DNA from: Chamaea fasciata
Taxonomy: Eukaryota > Chordata > Aves > Passeriformes > Sylviidae
Direction: 5' to 3'
Length of the DNA stretch: 64,000 nt
Assembly: GCA_029207755.1 (NCBI GenBank)
Contig: JARCOQ010000002.1
Span: 86,826,087-86,890,086, forward strand
Every line of letters begins with the position of its first letter. The stretch's first letter is position 1. Made by a program: the position numbers and the translations under genes. The notes below the pieces were generated by a model. The model was not told the DNA's origin. It did not search any database and saw only the letters and a list, made by a program, of their open reading frames with translations. This document shows positions 12,482-25,600 of this stretch, one piece after another.

Positions 12482-15400
12482 AGGATTATGACAGCAAATG
12501 CAAATGAAAGCAAGGAATGATTCAGCATCATTTGTCTCGTGCTGACTATCTTTAGGTATGGACCATCTCCTGTCCAGGGAAGTGGAATCACTCTGACTTC
12601 CACTTCCTTCTTTTAGGAACCTGAGGATCCAGTATACTAACATGATCAGCATGATATTTGATATTGATATATGTAGAAAAAGGAGGTCTCTCTGTTATTT
12701 GGATTCCAAAACAATTGCAGATTTTTAAGCAATAACTCAGACTCCACTCAGGGGGTCGAAAGCAGCCTGGGCTACTGATTTTTTGTGCGTAGATATCCAT
12801 AAAATATTTTCTATTCCCCCCCCACATTTTATTTTTCCTCTTTTTTATCTACCTACCATCCACTTGCCTGTTTTTGGATCTGTTGAGATCAATGAGGATT
12901 TTTAATCAAACAGATTCAAAAAATGATGATGTCTCACAGCCATTTAATTTATATTTTCAGAAATATTGGCAGCTGAGTAAAAGAGCATCTTTACCCTCCT
13001 GTAAGAGTAAGACAGGTAGAGTTCAGTTCATGCATCCCATTTGGCAGCAGCAGCTTGCAGCTGATCAGCAATGATATACTGTCTAACAGCTTTGCTGTGT
13101 CTTGTCTGCTGTTGGAGAGACTGTGAGGGAAAACTGGGTTATTCAAGGCAGAGCTTTAAAGAAGCAAAACACACAAATCTACGGGAAAATCCATTTCATT
13201 GGCCTGACTGGTCTTAGACAGCATCTAGTCTAAGCTTCAGAGATGTCTCTCAGGGGACAACCAGGTTGTGTTGGACATATCAACTTCTGGTACATGATTT
13301 CATTATGTTAATTAAGGCAACATGAGTGGCTTTATCTTAGATTATGTATTTTGATATGTGTTTCTCAGGAAACATATCTTTCATTCCACCAGCTCTAAAG
13401 TTCTGCCTTGTTGTGCATGTTTGGCAGGGCATGCCTCCAATGCAAGTATGTGTTATGTTAACTTCAGCTATTCTGAAAAGTCCTGTATACAACTGTAAAA
13501 TTAATTTTTAGACAGAGTGCAAATTGAAGCTATAGAAAGAAGAATACTCTAAATACAAATCACTGCTCAGTCTCAATAGAAATTATTTTTACGGGCTACA
13601 TACTAATAAGCAAACGTGCTTAAAGAATGAAAAACTTCTGAAACACTTAAGGATCTTTTTCATTTCACTCAAATCAACTCCATACCTGCACACTGCTGAA
13701 CCACTGTATGCATCAGTCAGAAAAAAATATCTGCTGTGTGTTCTCAGTCTCCAACTTGCTCACACAAAATCAATTTGTCCAGAATAGGATTATGTCCTGC
13801 TTCTCCAAAAAGGCTATTTTCATGCTAGATTTCTATGTCAAATCTGAAACATTTAAGGTATAGGATTATTTTAAAGATGGAAAAAATGTTTTATATGAGA
13901 GAAAACTGGATTTTCTCATGTTCAAAGAAGGCACAAAACACATATACTAGAAAGATGTTTAAAATGCCAAACTGTGCCTACCTGACTCAATTGAAGCTGC
14001 AGAAAGGAAGGCTGCTGTCATTTTCTGATTGACATGGATTAATCTGAATTTCCTTAGGTATGTTAGCCCAGGAGCAGCTGAGACTTACCCTGGTGGCTGC
14101 AGCTGCAGTAATTTCTTACCTCACTCAGGTGTTGCTTTTGTCAGTGGAGACAGTATGGGTGCTGCTCCTGAGAGCTTTATACCAGAGTTTCTCCTGGAGT
14201 AATTAGCTAAAGTATTGTTGTGAATTAAAGCCATCTCATTTGAACGTTGAAGATGTGGATGGGAAAATAGCATAAAACCTGTTTTGACCTAAGCAATGGA
14301 AAATTTCAGCCTACACAGAAGCACTTCAACATACTCTAGTGGGGTTAGCTAAAAAGGAACAATTGAGTCTAATGGAAAACCATGACTCTGACTATCTAGT
14401 TGATTTTTCATTATATATTTTTCATTAGGATGAAGTCCACCCCTGACAAGTCAGAGGAGATCAGCTCTGAGCTTGGGAGGTTGCAGAGCAGCAGGTCTGG
14501 TTAGAAAGAACTAGTCTTCCCTGCAGTCCAACTCATAGCCACGGGGCGCTTGGCTCCTTCAGAACTTCTGCTTGTGGGGCTGAACCAATGTTGCATTCTG
14601 GGCAGGGGGCTGTTCCCACGCCAGCTCTGTTGTTTCTGTAAATGAAAACTGGAATTCAAGTAATGTTTAATCCCTTAATGCCTCTCAGTATGACCAGCAC
14701 AGGCCAGGATCCAAATAATTGTGGTAGAATAGGCACATAAAAGAAAAGTCCGCAGTTAATGATGGGTTACATTTTCCTGGGTTTATACGTGCCTCTACAA
14801 AACCTAGATAAAATACAAGCTCCAAGCTTGTTTTTTGGAGGTGCAGTGGACCTATCACATGTAAGCTCCTAGCTCTGAGACAGGCCTGTCGTGCTTGATC
14901 CTTATCCATTGAAAAATGTCCTGTTCGCTGCTGCTAATGATTTGTGGTCAGGTAGAGCACATGTTCAAATAACATTTCCTGCTTCTGCTAAAGCACTTAT
15001 TTATATAATTTCTGTTTTGGCCTTCATTTCTATTTAATATGTTCCTGGCTATTCTCTAACCTGCAGGCAGGCCCCAGGCTTAGAAGATCACCCATCCACA
15101 TATTAAGAAATTACGTGTCAGAGTATTTATAGTCCTGCTCTAAATGAAGTATTTAGGGTTTTGCCTTGGCTTTGCACTCTTACTTCTTATCTTACCATCT
15201 GTTGCTGTGTCAGATCTATTGTGAAAAAAGAGTATTCTTCTTATAATCTATTGTTAATAGCTATGTCTTAATGATCAACTCATAGCTGAAATTACAGTTT
15301 TTGTCTGTAAATATTCATGCATCAGCAAGATAGAAAATAATTTAATAATTAATGTATGAATGTTTCAAGCAAATGTAAATAATCATGCAAGCACACAACA

Positions 15401-16812
15401 GCAAAGCTCTGAGTACTCTGTGGTGCATGCAGAATTTGGATATAACCTGTTTTGTTCACAGACTTAGTATTTTAAATAACCAGAATTTTGAGTGTGCATG
15501 CCCACTAATTTTAACAAATAAGTTGATGAGGATTTCCTCATATACTCTGTGCTGCTTAGTATCCAGAAAAGAGCAGGAACAACAGATGCTAGCTGCTGAA
15601 TGTTAGTACTATTCACACAGTTGAAGACAGAAGCTTCATACAAAGAAAATAATCAAGAACAATACTTCTATAAAAATGAAAATTGTCATATTTTGCTTTT
15701 CAAATGAGCAGAAAACAGGGCATAATGGGGAAAAAAAAAAAAAAAGGTATGCCATAGACTTGTGTTTTATTATCAGGCAATCTAACCCAGAGTAGCCTTC
15801 ATTATAAGTCACAGCCCAAGTCTTTGCTTCAGAAGTAAGTGGATTTTTTTTTTCTTTTTTGGCTATGGAAGTATCATGGCTTATTTTGGTACCATGTAAC
15901 ATGAAAGCAACTGTTCCAAGAAATGTGTGGATCAGGTTGAGCTGACTTCCTTAGGGTTATGTTTATGGGTTTATTATCCTTCTCGAAATTAGCCCTATTA
16001 GGTTGGAATCTTTGAAGATTTTTGTTTTACTCTTCAGGATGGAGAGCTGATTTTTACAAGAAAACAATTTATATCTTAACTACAATTCACAAGTAGGCAT
16101 GTAAATGAGACCATAATAGTTTGGAAATGTGTCCTATGTTACATTAAGAATCTGGATAAAGTAAGGTGTTCTGCATGGAGAAAGTGTGTTTCTCCTGCAC
16201 TGTTTGTTCAGGATTCACGTTAGAAACCAGAATTCTTGGCACTCTAAAGTAGAACATGAATTTATCCTTACCCCATCCATAAATAAAAGAAAATGAAACT
16301 CATATCAGATGAATTGATTAGAAAATTGGAAGTTAGAGAAAAACTAAAGTGAAAATAGTGAACAATTGTACCATTGCTTTCTGGAAACTTGAAATGAGTG
16401 AACTCCTCTGAGAAATTAGTCAAATTATACAGCTAAGTTGTAGTAAAGAAAAAACACTTAAAAAGTACTTGCTTATAACATATGAAGTAAAATACTGTTG
16501 CTCCATGTTATTGAAAATTGCACAACTGAGAAAATATAGGGTTAAAAAGACCTAGCAGCTCCTTCGTTGAAAAAAAAAAATCTTTTCTGTTTTACTCAGT
16601 AGGGACGTTTGTGTTAGGATTGTATGCAATGAATATGCAGAATATTTAGCTTTATTCTTGTCATTGCTTACAGTGTATGTTGCCTCTATGTTGGCAAACT
16701 GTGTTTCCCACTTGGGACAAAGCACAATGGATAGCACAGAGAGGAGGGAGTCAGTCTGGGTTTACCATTACGTTTAGATTGGGAAATCCCATGACCCAGT
16801 GCTTTTAATTTT
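12482..16812. other. Non-coding, no recognisable element
   Basis: No coding or LINE signal. There are minor simple tracts: a C8 run inside a pyrimidine-rich block near 12810-12868 and A15 at 15731-15745. The stretch 15090-15400 is AT-rich with many TAAT cores and little repetition. Confidence 0.5.
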
Positions 16813-16868
16813 AATATATATATATATATGTATATATATATATTTTTTTTAATTTTTTTTTTTTTTTT
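16813..16868. repeat. (TA)n followed by a T-rich tract
   Basis: Alternating AT, with one TG interruption, covers about 16813-16842. T8-AA-T16 follows to 16868. It is simple sequence only, with no body of a retroposon recognised next to it. Confidence 0.95.
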
Positions 16869-18381
16869 GGTAACGTCTTTGAGTCTTCTACCAAGCAGCA
16901 GATTCAAATAAACCCAGTAGAGAATTTGAAGGAAATCCTTGGTTCCTCTTGCACCAAGCTCAAATTGCTAGCTGGGTCTAGGGAATTTTATGGGAATTGA
17001 AAGGGAACTTACCTTGGAAGCTTTCCATCTACTTGTGTATCTGCACATGTACAGGTGATGGGAGCTCAGGAGCTCTCCAAATATTTGCTGGTTCACACAC
17101 ACTCAGACAGCTCTGCTGTGACTCAGCCCTCATGAGGTTACAGCTGGAGAGAGCAAGGTTTTCTTCTTACCCCAAATGCTTACAATTCAGTAGGGTGCAA
17201 AATACATCTCCAGGTGAGCCAGATAATTCAGGTGAGAGAAGAGGTGCTTCGGCACAGGGAAGACTTCTAAGTCACCTCTCAGACTTCTGCAACCTCACTG
17301 CAACCTTGCAGGTTGGGTTATACCATCGCAGGCATCACAGGCGAGGCACAACACCATCCATTGTGCCACCTGTTTCAGAACATTGAGTTTAGAAACCACA
17401 GAGAGTCAAACTGTAGCCCAGAAAACTACTGCAGTCTAACCAGACAAAATCAGCAGAGCTGAGAGTGACAACAAAGCTGTTTACTCCACAGTCCCATCAC
17501 TGGCCTGTGCAGAGGCAGAGAGACCTTACAAGTGGCCAAGACAATCCTGCCCACCTGGCTGCAGTATGCAAACAGTGGCCAGCAGAAGCACATTACTGTG
17601 CTTACACTATTTAAGTAACAGTATTTTGCCTTACACTCAAAAAAAGCTGGGGAGTTTACAGCCAGGTATTTCTGAGAAGGATATGTAAAAACTGAGATTC
17701 AAAGTTTCTTAGTTTTGGTTTTAAAAATGCAGCTTTTCCAAAGCTTTCAAAAAAGGCAAGTTTTGGTTTCTGCCTTAGAGAGATGTGCTGTCTGAAGAAA
17801 TCTGCCTTTCTTCCGAGGGGATCATGCCACAGGATACCGGTGTTCCTTGCAGCTCGCTTATGCACTTATGCACTCACCGTGCCCACAGGCTGGATGCCTG
17901 CAACCAAAAGCAAGGAATGAATTCACAATTCCATTTCCATTAAACGACATGATTTTAATAGATATGGTTTGCTTCTTAAGGAATTCTTCAGATCTCCTAC
18001 TGGAAGATGACCTTGTAAAAGCACATAAATACATTATACAAAAGGGCTGAATTTGTCTCCCTTTGCCTCGCAGAATTCACTGGAAAAAAGCAAACTGCTG
18101 TAATGAGGGCTCTAAACTACCATTGCTCAAATCTGACTTTAAAATTTGGTTTATTTAGAACACAGAAATACACATGAAATTTAATCAGCATCTCAAGTCA
18201 CATTATGTACTCTCCACTCGACAGGAACTGAGCACATAAATTAGCTGAACTGGGAGTTAGTCCCAGATCCATCCCTACTTGACTACAACACCTCTTGCTA
18301 GGAACTTCCAGCAGGGGAAGCTCTTAGCACATCAGTATCTTCATACTTTAGGCGAGAGCAAAGTTTAGTCAAGACAGAGCT
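16869..18381. other. Non-coding, no recognisable element
   Basis: A 129-aa frame at 16997-17386 (+) is one of the longer ones here, but its sequence is not recognisable and has no domain-like pattern. No repeat was identified. Confidence 0.5.
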
Positions 18382-18422
18382 GGGGAAAGGGAGGGGGAGA
18401 GAACAGAGGAGAAGGAGGGGGG
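18382..18422 (+). repeat. G-rich polypurine tract
   Basis: Forty of 41 bases are purines, with G runs of 4, 3, 5 and 6. One C at 18404 interrupts it. The spacing allows a two- or three-tetrad G-quadruplex with one long loop, or a triplex, on paper only. Confidence 0.85.
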
Positions 18423-19743
18423 CAAATGAATAAAAAATCAATAGTTTCATAAATAGTCTTATCTGAAAATTAGAGATTTTTTTTATTATTAGATGCCCCT
18501 GTTGCACCATGGAAGTTTGAATCATGTATAGACATGGTATGTAAGAGCAGGGAAACTGAGAGTATTTTTTGTATGAAACTTTGTGGCTTACAATACTCCT
18601 TCTGTGAGGGAATGGCGTCCAGTTTGGGACTGACAGGCAGCCTACAATCTTTGTGCCAGCACACTAATCCCTTGTCTGTGGGTTACTGAAAACCTTCTTG
18701 CATTTTTGTTCCCAGTTCACCTTGGTGAAAAAAACCCCAATTCCACATATGATAAATCCAGTGTCTGCAGAAAGGCAGTCACCTAATTGCACAGTGAAGC
18801 AGAAGAAAGCCTTGCAAATGGTATACAATTTTCAAAGTGTTCCAAGCCTTAGGCAAAAGCCTTTCAACTATGTCTAAAACTGAATGATAAAATATGTTGT
18901 ACAAATTATCTGTGAACAGGAAACATGTGGTAGTGGCAGGGGACTGAAATGTAACACTTGTAAAGAAATGGGAGCTGCCAGTCATTTATACCCTTTTACT
19001 TTTCTCTCAGTCACAAGTTCCATTATATTTTTTTTCACCATCAGTTGATGTTCAAGTTTATAATAAGACATTTATCAGATCTCACTAGGCCAATTACAGC
19101 TTTGTAGCAAAAACAACAAGAAAAAATACCCCATATGAAACTAAAGGTTTAGTTTTGTCCCTTTCTTCATACTTTTATAGAATTTCTGTTTTATCGTTCC
19201 AAGGATATGTGTGGATGGAATTCTGAAAGAATTTCAGTACTGCAGAAATGCCTGGGATGCCAGTTTTCTGCACGTTAGACTAAAGTAATCAAAAGTTGAG
19301 AATACTTTCTAAAGTCATGTCTATAAAGCAGTATTAAAAAATAAAGAGAGTGAGAGGATGAAAAGGGAAATGGACAATTACTGTTCAACAGGAATAAAAA
19401 CCCCCCACACTGAAACACCTATTCTCAAAGCTCATTTCTGCTTCCTTGCTCCTAAAGTTCTTGCAGTAATGGTGTATCTTATACCTTCTGTATTTTAAAG
19501 ATGCAATCTTTCTCACCAATACCAACTACTGTGCACTGTGGTCCTCATTGATGGAATTTTTTATAAATTACCTCCAGAAGAACACTTCAAGGGTGAGGGG
19601 TGACAAAACAAAAATTTTACATTTTCCTTCATCTTACACAACAAAAAGCAAACAGTATTGCCAAGTCTCAATAAATTTTTTGGCATAAGTGAAACATGAG
19701 ATTTAAATGTAGTGCTTAAAAATGCCACCTGCAAGTGTCTAGA
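18423..19743. other. Non-coding, no recognisable element
   Basis: Short frames only. A single exact AAAAAAACCCCAA 13-mer is present at 18728-18740 without a long surrounding A/C tract. Confidence 0.5.
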
Positions 19744-19822
19744 TAAAAAGACAAAACCACAAAAAAAAAAAAAACAAAACCACAACCCAAAAAACCCAAA
19801 ACAAAACCAAAAAAAAACCAAC
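19744..19822 (+). repeat. A/C-rich tract
   Basis: About 79 bases made of A runs with CC and CCC blocks, including a 14-A stretch. Read on the minus strand it gives a phenylalanine/tryptophan-rich low-complexity frame, which is not a gene. Confidence 0.92.
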
Positions 19823-22607
19823 AGGATTTTTATCCATGAAATTGTTTTAGATAATGGGATATGTTTATGTCTCAGCTCTTAGAAATATTAAAAATACATA
19901 GAAATATACATAAATAAATAGAAAAGCATGTGAAATCCCATTGACAAAGGAAAATTCTTAACTGACTTGCTGAAAGACACTCTAACCCTTGTTTAAGACT
20001 GTATTACTTTTGTGTACTGCTGTCCTAATTAGACCACATTAGGTGTCCTTGGTTTACTGTGGGGCCAGAACCATTCATGCCCGTTGTGATGACATGGCTG
20101 GTGTAATTTGGTGAACTGGTGAACATGCAACATTAGTGTCTGTCAAATTGATTTCCTGCTGATATTTCCCGTTATGTATATGACACGGGCACCTACTTGA
20201 GAAAATAATTAAAATTTTGTTCGTATCTGAGATAAAAAGTCTTTCTTTCAAGATCTGCTAAGAGAAACTTTCAGAGGCAAAAGAATTAAAGGTATTTGCA
20301 GCATTCTGAGAGACTAATGAAGAGGTTGTGTGATTTGAAGGTTAGCTCATTGGGCTGGGACTCATTAACATAACTAGACAAACAATAAGGTGGGGTTTTT
20401 TGATTCAGTGATCAAACCCGAGCATTGGGGAAAATCTCAAGCAGATCTTTAGAAGCAGTTTGGAGTTAAAACCAAAACAAAGCTAAATTTTAATTAAAGA
20501 AGTGCTTTACTTCAAGATGTCTTTTTTAAAAGAATTTGGATTTTTTTTCTTGGAACACTGGAAATTAAATATTTTAAACAGAGAAGGCTAAAGATTTTAT
20601 TCTGAACTACTTTATCACTTTTCAAAGAGCTATTCCCTTTAAATGTAAGACAAATCTTTGCAATCCATTTCAATATCCTCCTGTCCTATTTTCTGGCCCT
20701 AAATATTTCCTTCTGAGAATTTGAAACTAGATTTATTCATTGTAAACTGCAAACCAGTAAAACCTTCTCAGCCTTGGTCTCAAGTCCAGGGTGGGATCTG
20801 CTAGAGATCACAGTGGCTGCTTCCTATGTTGTGTGTCTGGATTTACTTTGCGTGAAACGTAAAGGAAAGCATGAAGCAATGATTGAGTCTGTTTGAATTT
20901 TGCATTGAAGTAGACCCAGACAGATCTGGGAAGCATTCCTGGCTTCCCCACTATCACCATAAGTTTTGAAACACTGGGATTTTTGTTTAGCAGCTTTATT
21001 ATTAAGCTAAAAAATCCCAGTTGCTGAGTTTTGAAATCAATGTCCAGTTCTATTATGAAATAGCTACATGACTTCTGGTCAGTATCTTTATTTCTGGACT
21101 TAATTTTGCCTGTGTGTACAGTGGGAAAAATAATAGCTGCTTCCTTTGAACAGACCTTTGAAATCTTTAAGAAAAAAGTGCCATGTAACTGTATTTGACT
21201 GTTCTAAATTATCTGTGCTTTTTCTCTTTCTCTTGTTAGCTCCCGATTTAACTCTAACTTTTTACAAGAACAGAGTAAAATTTCTACTTTCGAAAACTTT
21301 CTACTTCTTCCATTCTATAGGCCTAGGTTCCTAAATTTATGGACAAAAATAAAAATACACTAAAGACTAGCACATATAAGAATATCACTTATAGCTTAGG
21401 AAATGGGTAAACAGTTGAGTGCTGCAGTCTAGAATATTTGGACCTCTGCTGTGATGCTCACCCTGTTCTGGCACTCTTCCCTCTGCACCTGATATTGTCT
21501 GCTCCTTTTCTTGGTAAGGGTTCCGCGAGGCTGCAGTGACCCACTAGATCAGAGTCTGGAAAAATCATGCAGATGTCCTCAGTCAAATTTCATTCCCAAC
21601 TACTCAAACAGGTCACCTCTTTCCATCCAAGGAAGCCCTTTCCTTTTATTTCTAGTGTAAGCCGCTCTGGCGAAGAGACAGAATCCCCAGAAGACGCTAG
21701 GATTTGGCCTCCTGTTGATGTCCTTCTGGAGTGCTAGGCTTCTGAAGCATGCTCCAGGCATCCTTTAAACAATCTGTATGCATGGTGATGCTCTTCTGCT
21801 CCAGTTGCTTAGTGAACTCACTGGCCTCTCCTTACATTTCCAAAAATACTTGTCCATTGTCCTTTGCAGGGGCTGCTGCACATTTGCTACATTGAATGGC
21901 ACCTTCCTCTGCCAAAAATGAGCCCAGAGTCCAGCTTTAATCCTACACTGAAACTCCAGGAACTGAAATAAAAATTTGAGCTCCTTTTGGAATAATGGTG
22001 TCCACTTCTGAGAGACATGGTATTGGATTTGTGGATTCTTGGCTCTGACCTGGTATGGATGTTGTTACATTCCTAATACCAAGTTTATATGTCTTTGGTG
22101 GGTTCTCTGGGGAAAAGAGACAGGGAAAGCAGAACATGTTCACTTGGTAGTTTTTATAACTAACTTTATCGCTAAACACACACGAACACATGAAACAACA
22201 GGTACCCAAGTCATGTTCTTTATTTGCAGGCCATCTTCACTTTGAAAATATCATCTCTTAGTGATCCTAATAAATAATGTCAAAGTAATGGTATTTTCAG
22301 GTAGCAGATGTCTTCTTTCTGCTGAGGAATGTGACTGCTTTAAAGGGGAAAATTGTCTTTCTGTCATAGTGGTGTAAGCAGTAGAAAAATTGCATATACA
22401 ATGCAATTCCTAGTGATTTATTAGAGTAATTTTAGAGGCCAGCAGTATCTTGCTTGGCTTCTGGTTTCCTGTAAAGAAGTGTGCAGTGCCCCTTTTTCTA
22501 TCATACCTACCAACCCCATTAGAATGTTTCTGGTACCCTGGCTGTTTCTTTTTAATTCTTTGGTGTTTTCTGTTTTCTGTTTAACTTAATAATGATTGTC
22601 ATTTGTC
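19823..22607. other. Non-coding; contains a candidate conserved element at about 19990-20400
   Basis: No gene or repeat is recognised. The part 19990-20400 is non-repetitive, has balanced complexity, several CpGs and clustered TAAT/ATTA and CATTAA motifs, and no long ORF. That suggests a regulatory element rather than decayed repeat, but only alignment to other birds could show it. Confidence 0.4.
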
Positions 22608-22646
22608 TGGTTTTGTTGGTTTTGTTTGGTTTGTTGTTTGTTTGTT
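22608..22646 (-). repeat. G/T-rich tract (A/C tract on the minus strand)
   Basis: TTTG/TTGG units for about 39 bases. It is the complementary form of the A/C tracts seen elsewhere. Confidence 0.85.
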
Positions 22647-25600
22647 CTTAGTCAGGACTCTCAAAAGGGAGCACACTCAAAACTGTGGCACATGGACCAG
22701 TTCTGTCTACAAATCATTCTTCAGTTATTGTAATGGGCCAAAGAACTGTATGATATTGTCTCTTGACCTTGTTCCAGATGGCAAGTGTCACTAAAAACAC
22801 TATGAAAACTCTAAACACTTGCTTAATATCACAATTGCTGCAGTTGCAGTGAGATGCTATGTGATCACGAATGGGAAGAGAGCTGGTTCAAGAGTCAACC
22901 TCTCTAATAAGATGTGTCATTGCTACAATAAATCCCTGTATAGTGTGTCATGTGTCTAGTGAAGTGAAAAATATTATGAATCTATTTTCAGGTGCAAGGA
23001 ATTTCCTTGGTACTGGTGAAGATGGAATAATGCAAAGTTGCCACAGGAAAAAAAAAGATAGCTACTTTAAGTGGGATTCTCTCAACAGACAGATAAATTC
23101 TGTCTCACCCAGATTCTGCTGAAGGAAAATGGAGTAAGCATCTGTGTCACTAGAAGGCCAGGTCACTATAAAACAAAGACTTTTTTAAAGGATGAACCAT
23201 TGCTCTAATTTGTCGCCTTGAAGCAAAAAGAAGTCCCATGGACCGCTGTGGGATCTAGGCTAGGCAGTTGTGGTGTATTTCAAGTTATCCTAATGATGGA
23301 CAACCCACACTGCCATTAGGTAATCAACAGAAAACTCCTCTTTTGCAGGCTGACAAATTGTCACCTTTCTGTGCAGCACATATTCCCAAAATTTTGGCCC
23401 AAACTCCCTCAGCAACCTGTCCAAGTGTTTTTGTTGCTTTAAAGGTGAAAAATACTTTTCAAAAACTGAACCAAAATCACTCAACAGCTGAATTAATGGG
23501 CCAAAGCCTTGCTAATTCCCTGAATCAGAGGGGAGCTAAATTTAGACCCATTGAGGCAAATGTCTTATGCTGTAGTTATCATTTACTTTTCCTGGGTGCT
23601 CCTTGCAGTGCCTGGAATGTCCTTCACTAACTTTAACATTCTCTGTTGGCTGGTTCAGGTATTGTAGCACTAAAATGGTCTGGCTTCAAGCTCAATAGGC
23701 TGAAGCATTCCAGGCCTTTGAGAGGAAAGGGGAAGTAAGAGTGTTGCTGTATAACCAGGAACTCCCACATGAATAAGATTAACTAATGTTTTCCCCAATT
23801 TCTACCAAGTGGCTTTGATAAATGACTAAATACATAATGTCATTTGATTCAAGCTAAATTCCGTGCTGTTTTTCAAATCCCAGTGAGAAAGAATGCCACT
23901 CCTGAGAATGCTACATGGCACAGAGTGCCAACATGTTTTTACAATAATAATAATTTACATTTTTATTAAGAATTTACTTTTGAAGTATCCCAAAATGCTT
24001 CATAAAAACCATACATAGAGTCCTGCAGATTTGATAGCAATGGGAGCAAGGCAGTGCAAGGAGGGAAAACTTAGTGAATATGCTTCATCAATCCCTATTT
24101 CATGTAAAGTATATGTGGTTTTTAATGCTTACATAGGCAAAATGAGTTCTCAGTTCTTTAATATTCAAATTTAAAAGAATGCAGTGGAAGAGAGCAAACT
24201 AAACCAAACCTATTAGGAAATCATGTTTTGAGATCAGGATCTTGTTGTTTAAAAGGAATATGTATTCATGCTTGGAATGGAGCCTTACAATGTAATTTTT
24301 ATCCAAAGATTCCTGGTAGGAACAGCTAAATCTTAATCATTCTCCTCTATAATGTTGCATTGAAGGGAAAGTAAAACAGGTGTGAGGCAATGCTTTTAGC
24401 CTTGGATGAAACACTGGAGAACAGACATATGATTAACTGCTCCTCTTTTAAGGCTCGACCTCCATCTTCTTGCTGAACCCACAGAGGATGCAGTGGGTGG
24501 ATATAAAAAAAATAGATATTCATGCTACCTTCGAATATTGGCAGAAAAAGAACCTATTTCTGTACATTTTGCATCATTTCTCCAATTCCTCATGAGTACC
24601 TCAGAGTGTGTCCTTGCTTCTCTGCTCTTTATTCACCATGTGTGTGACCAGGATGGTTGTCCCATGCTCTCTGCTCATATAAATGACCTGGGTGACCTGC
24701 TCTCCTGCACACACAGATCCCTCTCTTAGAATTTTGCCAATATGTTTTCCTCTTTGTTCAGACAAAATCTCACTGGAGTCACAACTTACATAAGAACCAA
24801 ATAGAAAATGGTAGCAAGAGAATAATTTCCTGTGAAACAAAGTTTTCAGAATCCTGGAGGGGATGGAGACTGGTTTAGCATCAGTCTGTGCGTTTCGTGA
24901 GCCAGCTCTATTTCAAAGCCAAGATAGTGCTGCTTTATAAGTAGTGTTCAAATAGCTTGACCTAGACCTGCTCCCACTGCTTGGACCCAGAGCTTTACAG
25001 CTCTGACAGTAAAGTTGTCCTGCCAGGGGTTTCTGAGGGGCAAAAATTTCCTGTGTTTTAAATATAGGTTGTGCAGCATGGAGGATAGAGCAAGCCTGCT
25101 GTGCTTTACCCTGTCAGTGGCTGCATGCCAGAGCCCTGTGAGTGATCTCCTATTTGCATTGCTCTTCTGACTGGGCCTAACTGGGGTTGTTTCTATTGCA
25201 ATGCTTTCCCTCACTTCTGCTCTAAGGGTTTATCAGAAATCTCTGAGTAAATCACTCCTCATGAGGTCTTAAAAATATAATTTAAAGCTAAAGCCTAGAA
25301 TCATATTTCTGTCCCCATCTTCTGCAAAGAAGCTGTCAATTAGAGACACCAGGTGGGAGCAAAGATCACTGAAAGCAAAACTGAATCAAAACATGGATTT
25401 TTCTGCCTGCTGAGGAGTTAGAGTGTTTTTGCTATCTTTCAGTAGGCATAACTGATTTAGTGTGAGGGACAAACTATTTCACTCTTAAAGAGTGAGGAAG
25501 CTTATATATTATATTCCCATACAACACTATCCCAGAGAATCAAAGTGAAGTTCTGAGGGAAACAGGGACAACAGGGATAACAGTTTTTCATTTTGCTGAA

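Noticed and set aside
12263..12652. 129-aa minus-strand frame with a hydrophobic, membrane-like segment
   Set aside because: The hydrophobic part is the translation of the A/C-rich tract at 12414-12481, so it is simple sequence.
13215..13270. 'cagcatctagtctaagcttc' as a CR1 tail fragment
   Set aside because: Similarity limited to a few words in no clear CR1 order.
16997..17386. 129-aa plus-strand frame
   Set aside because: No known family, no repeated or domain-like pattern, no supported exon boundaries.
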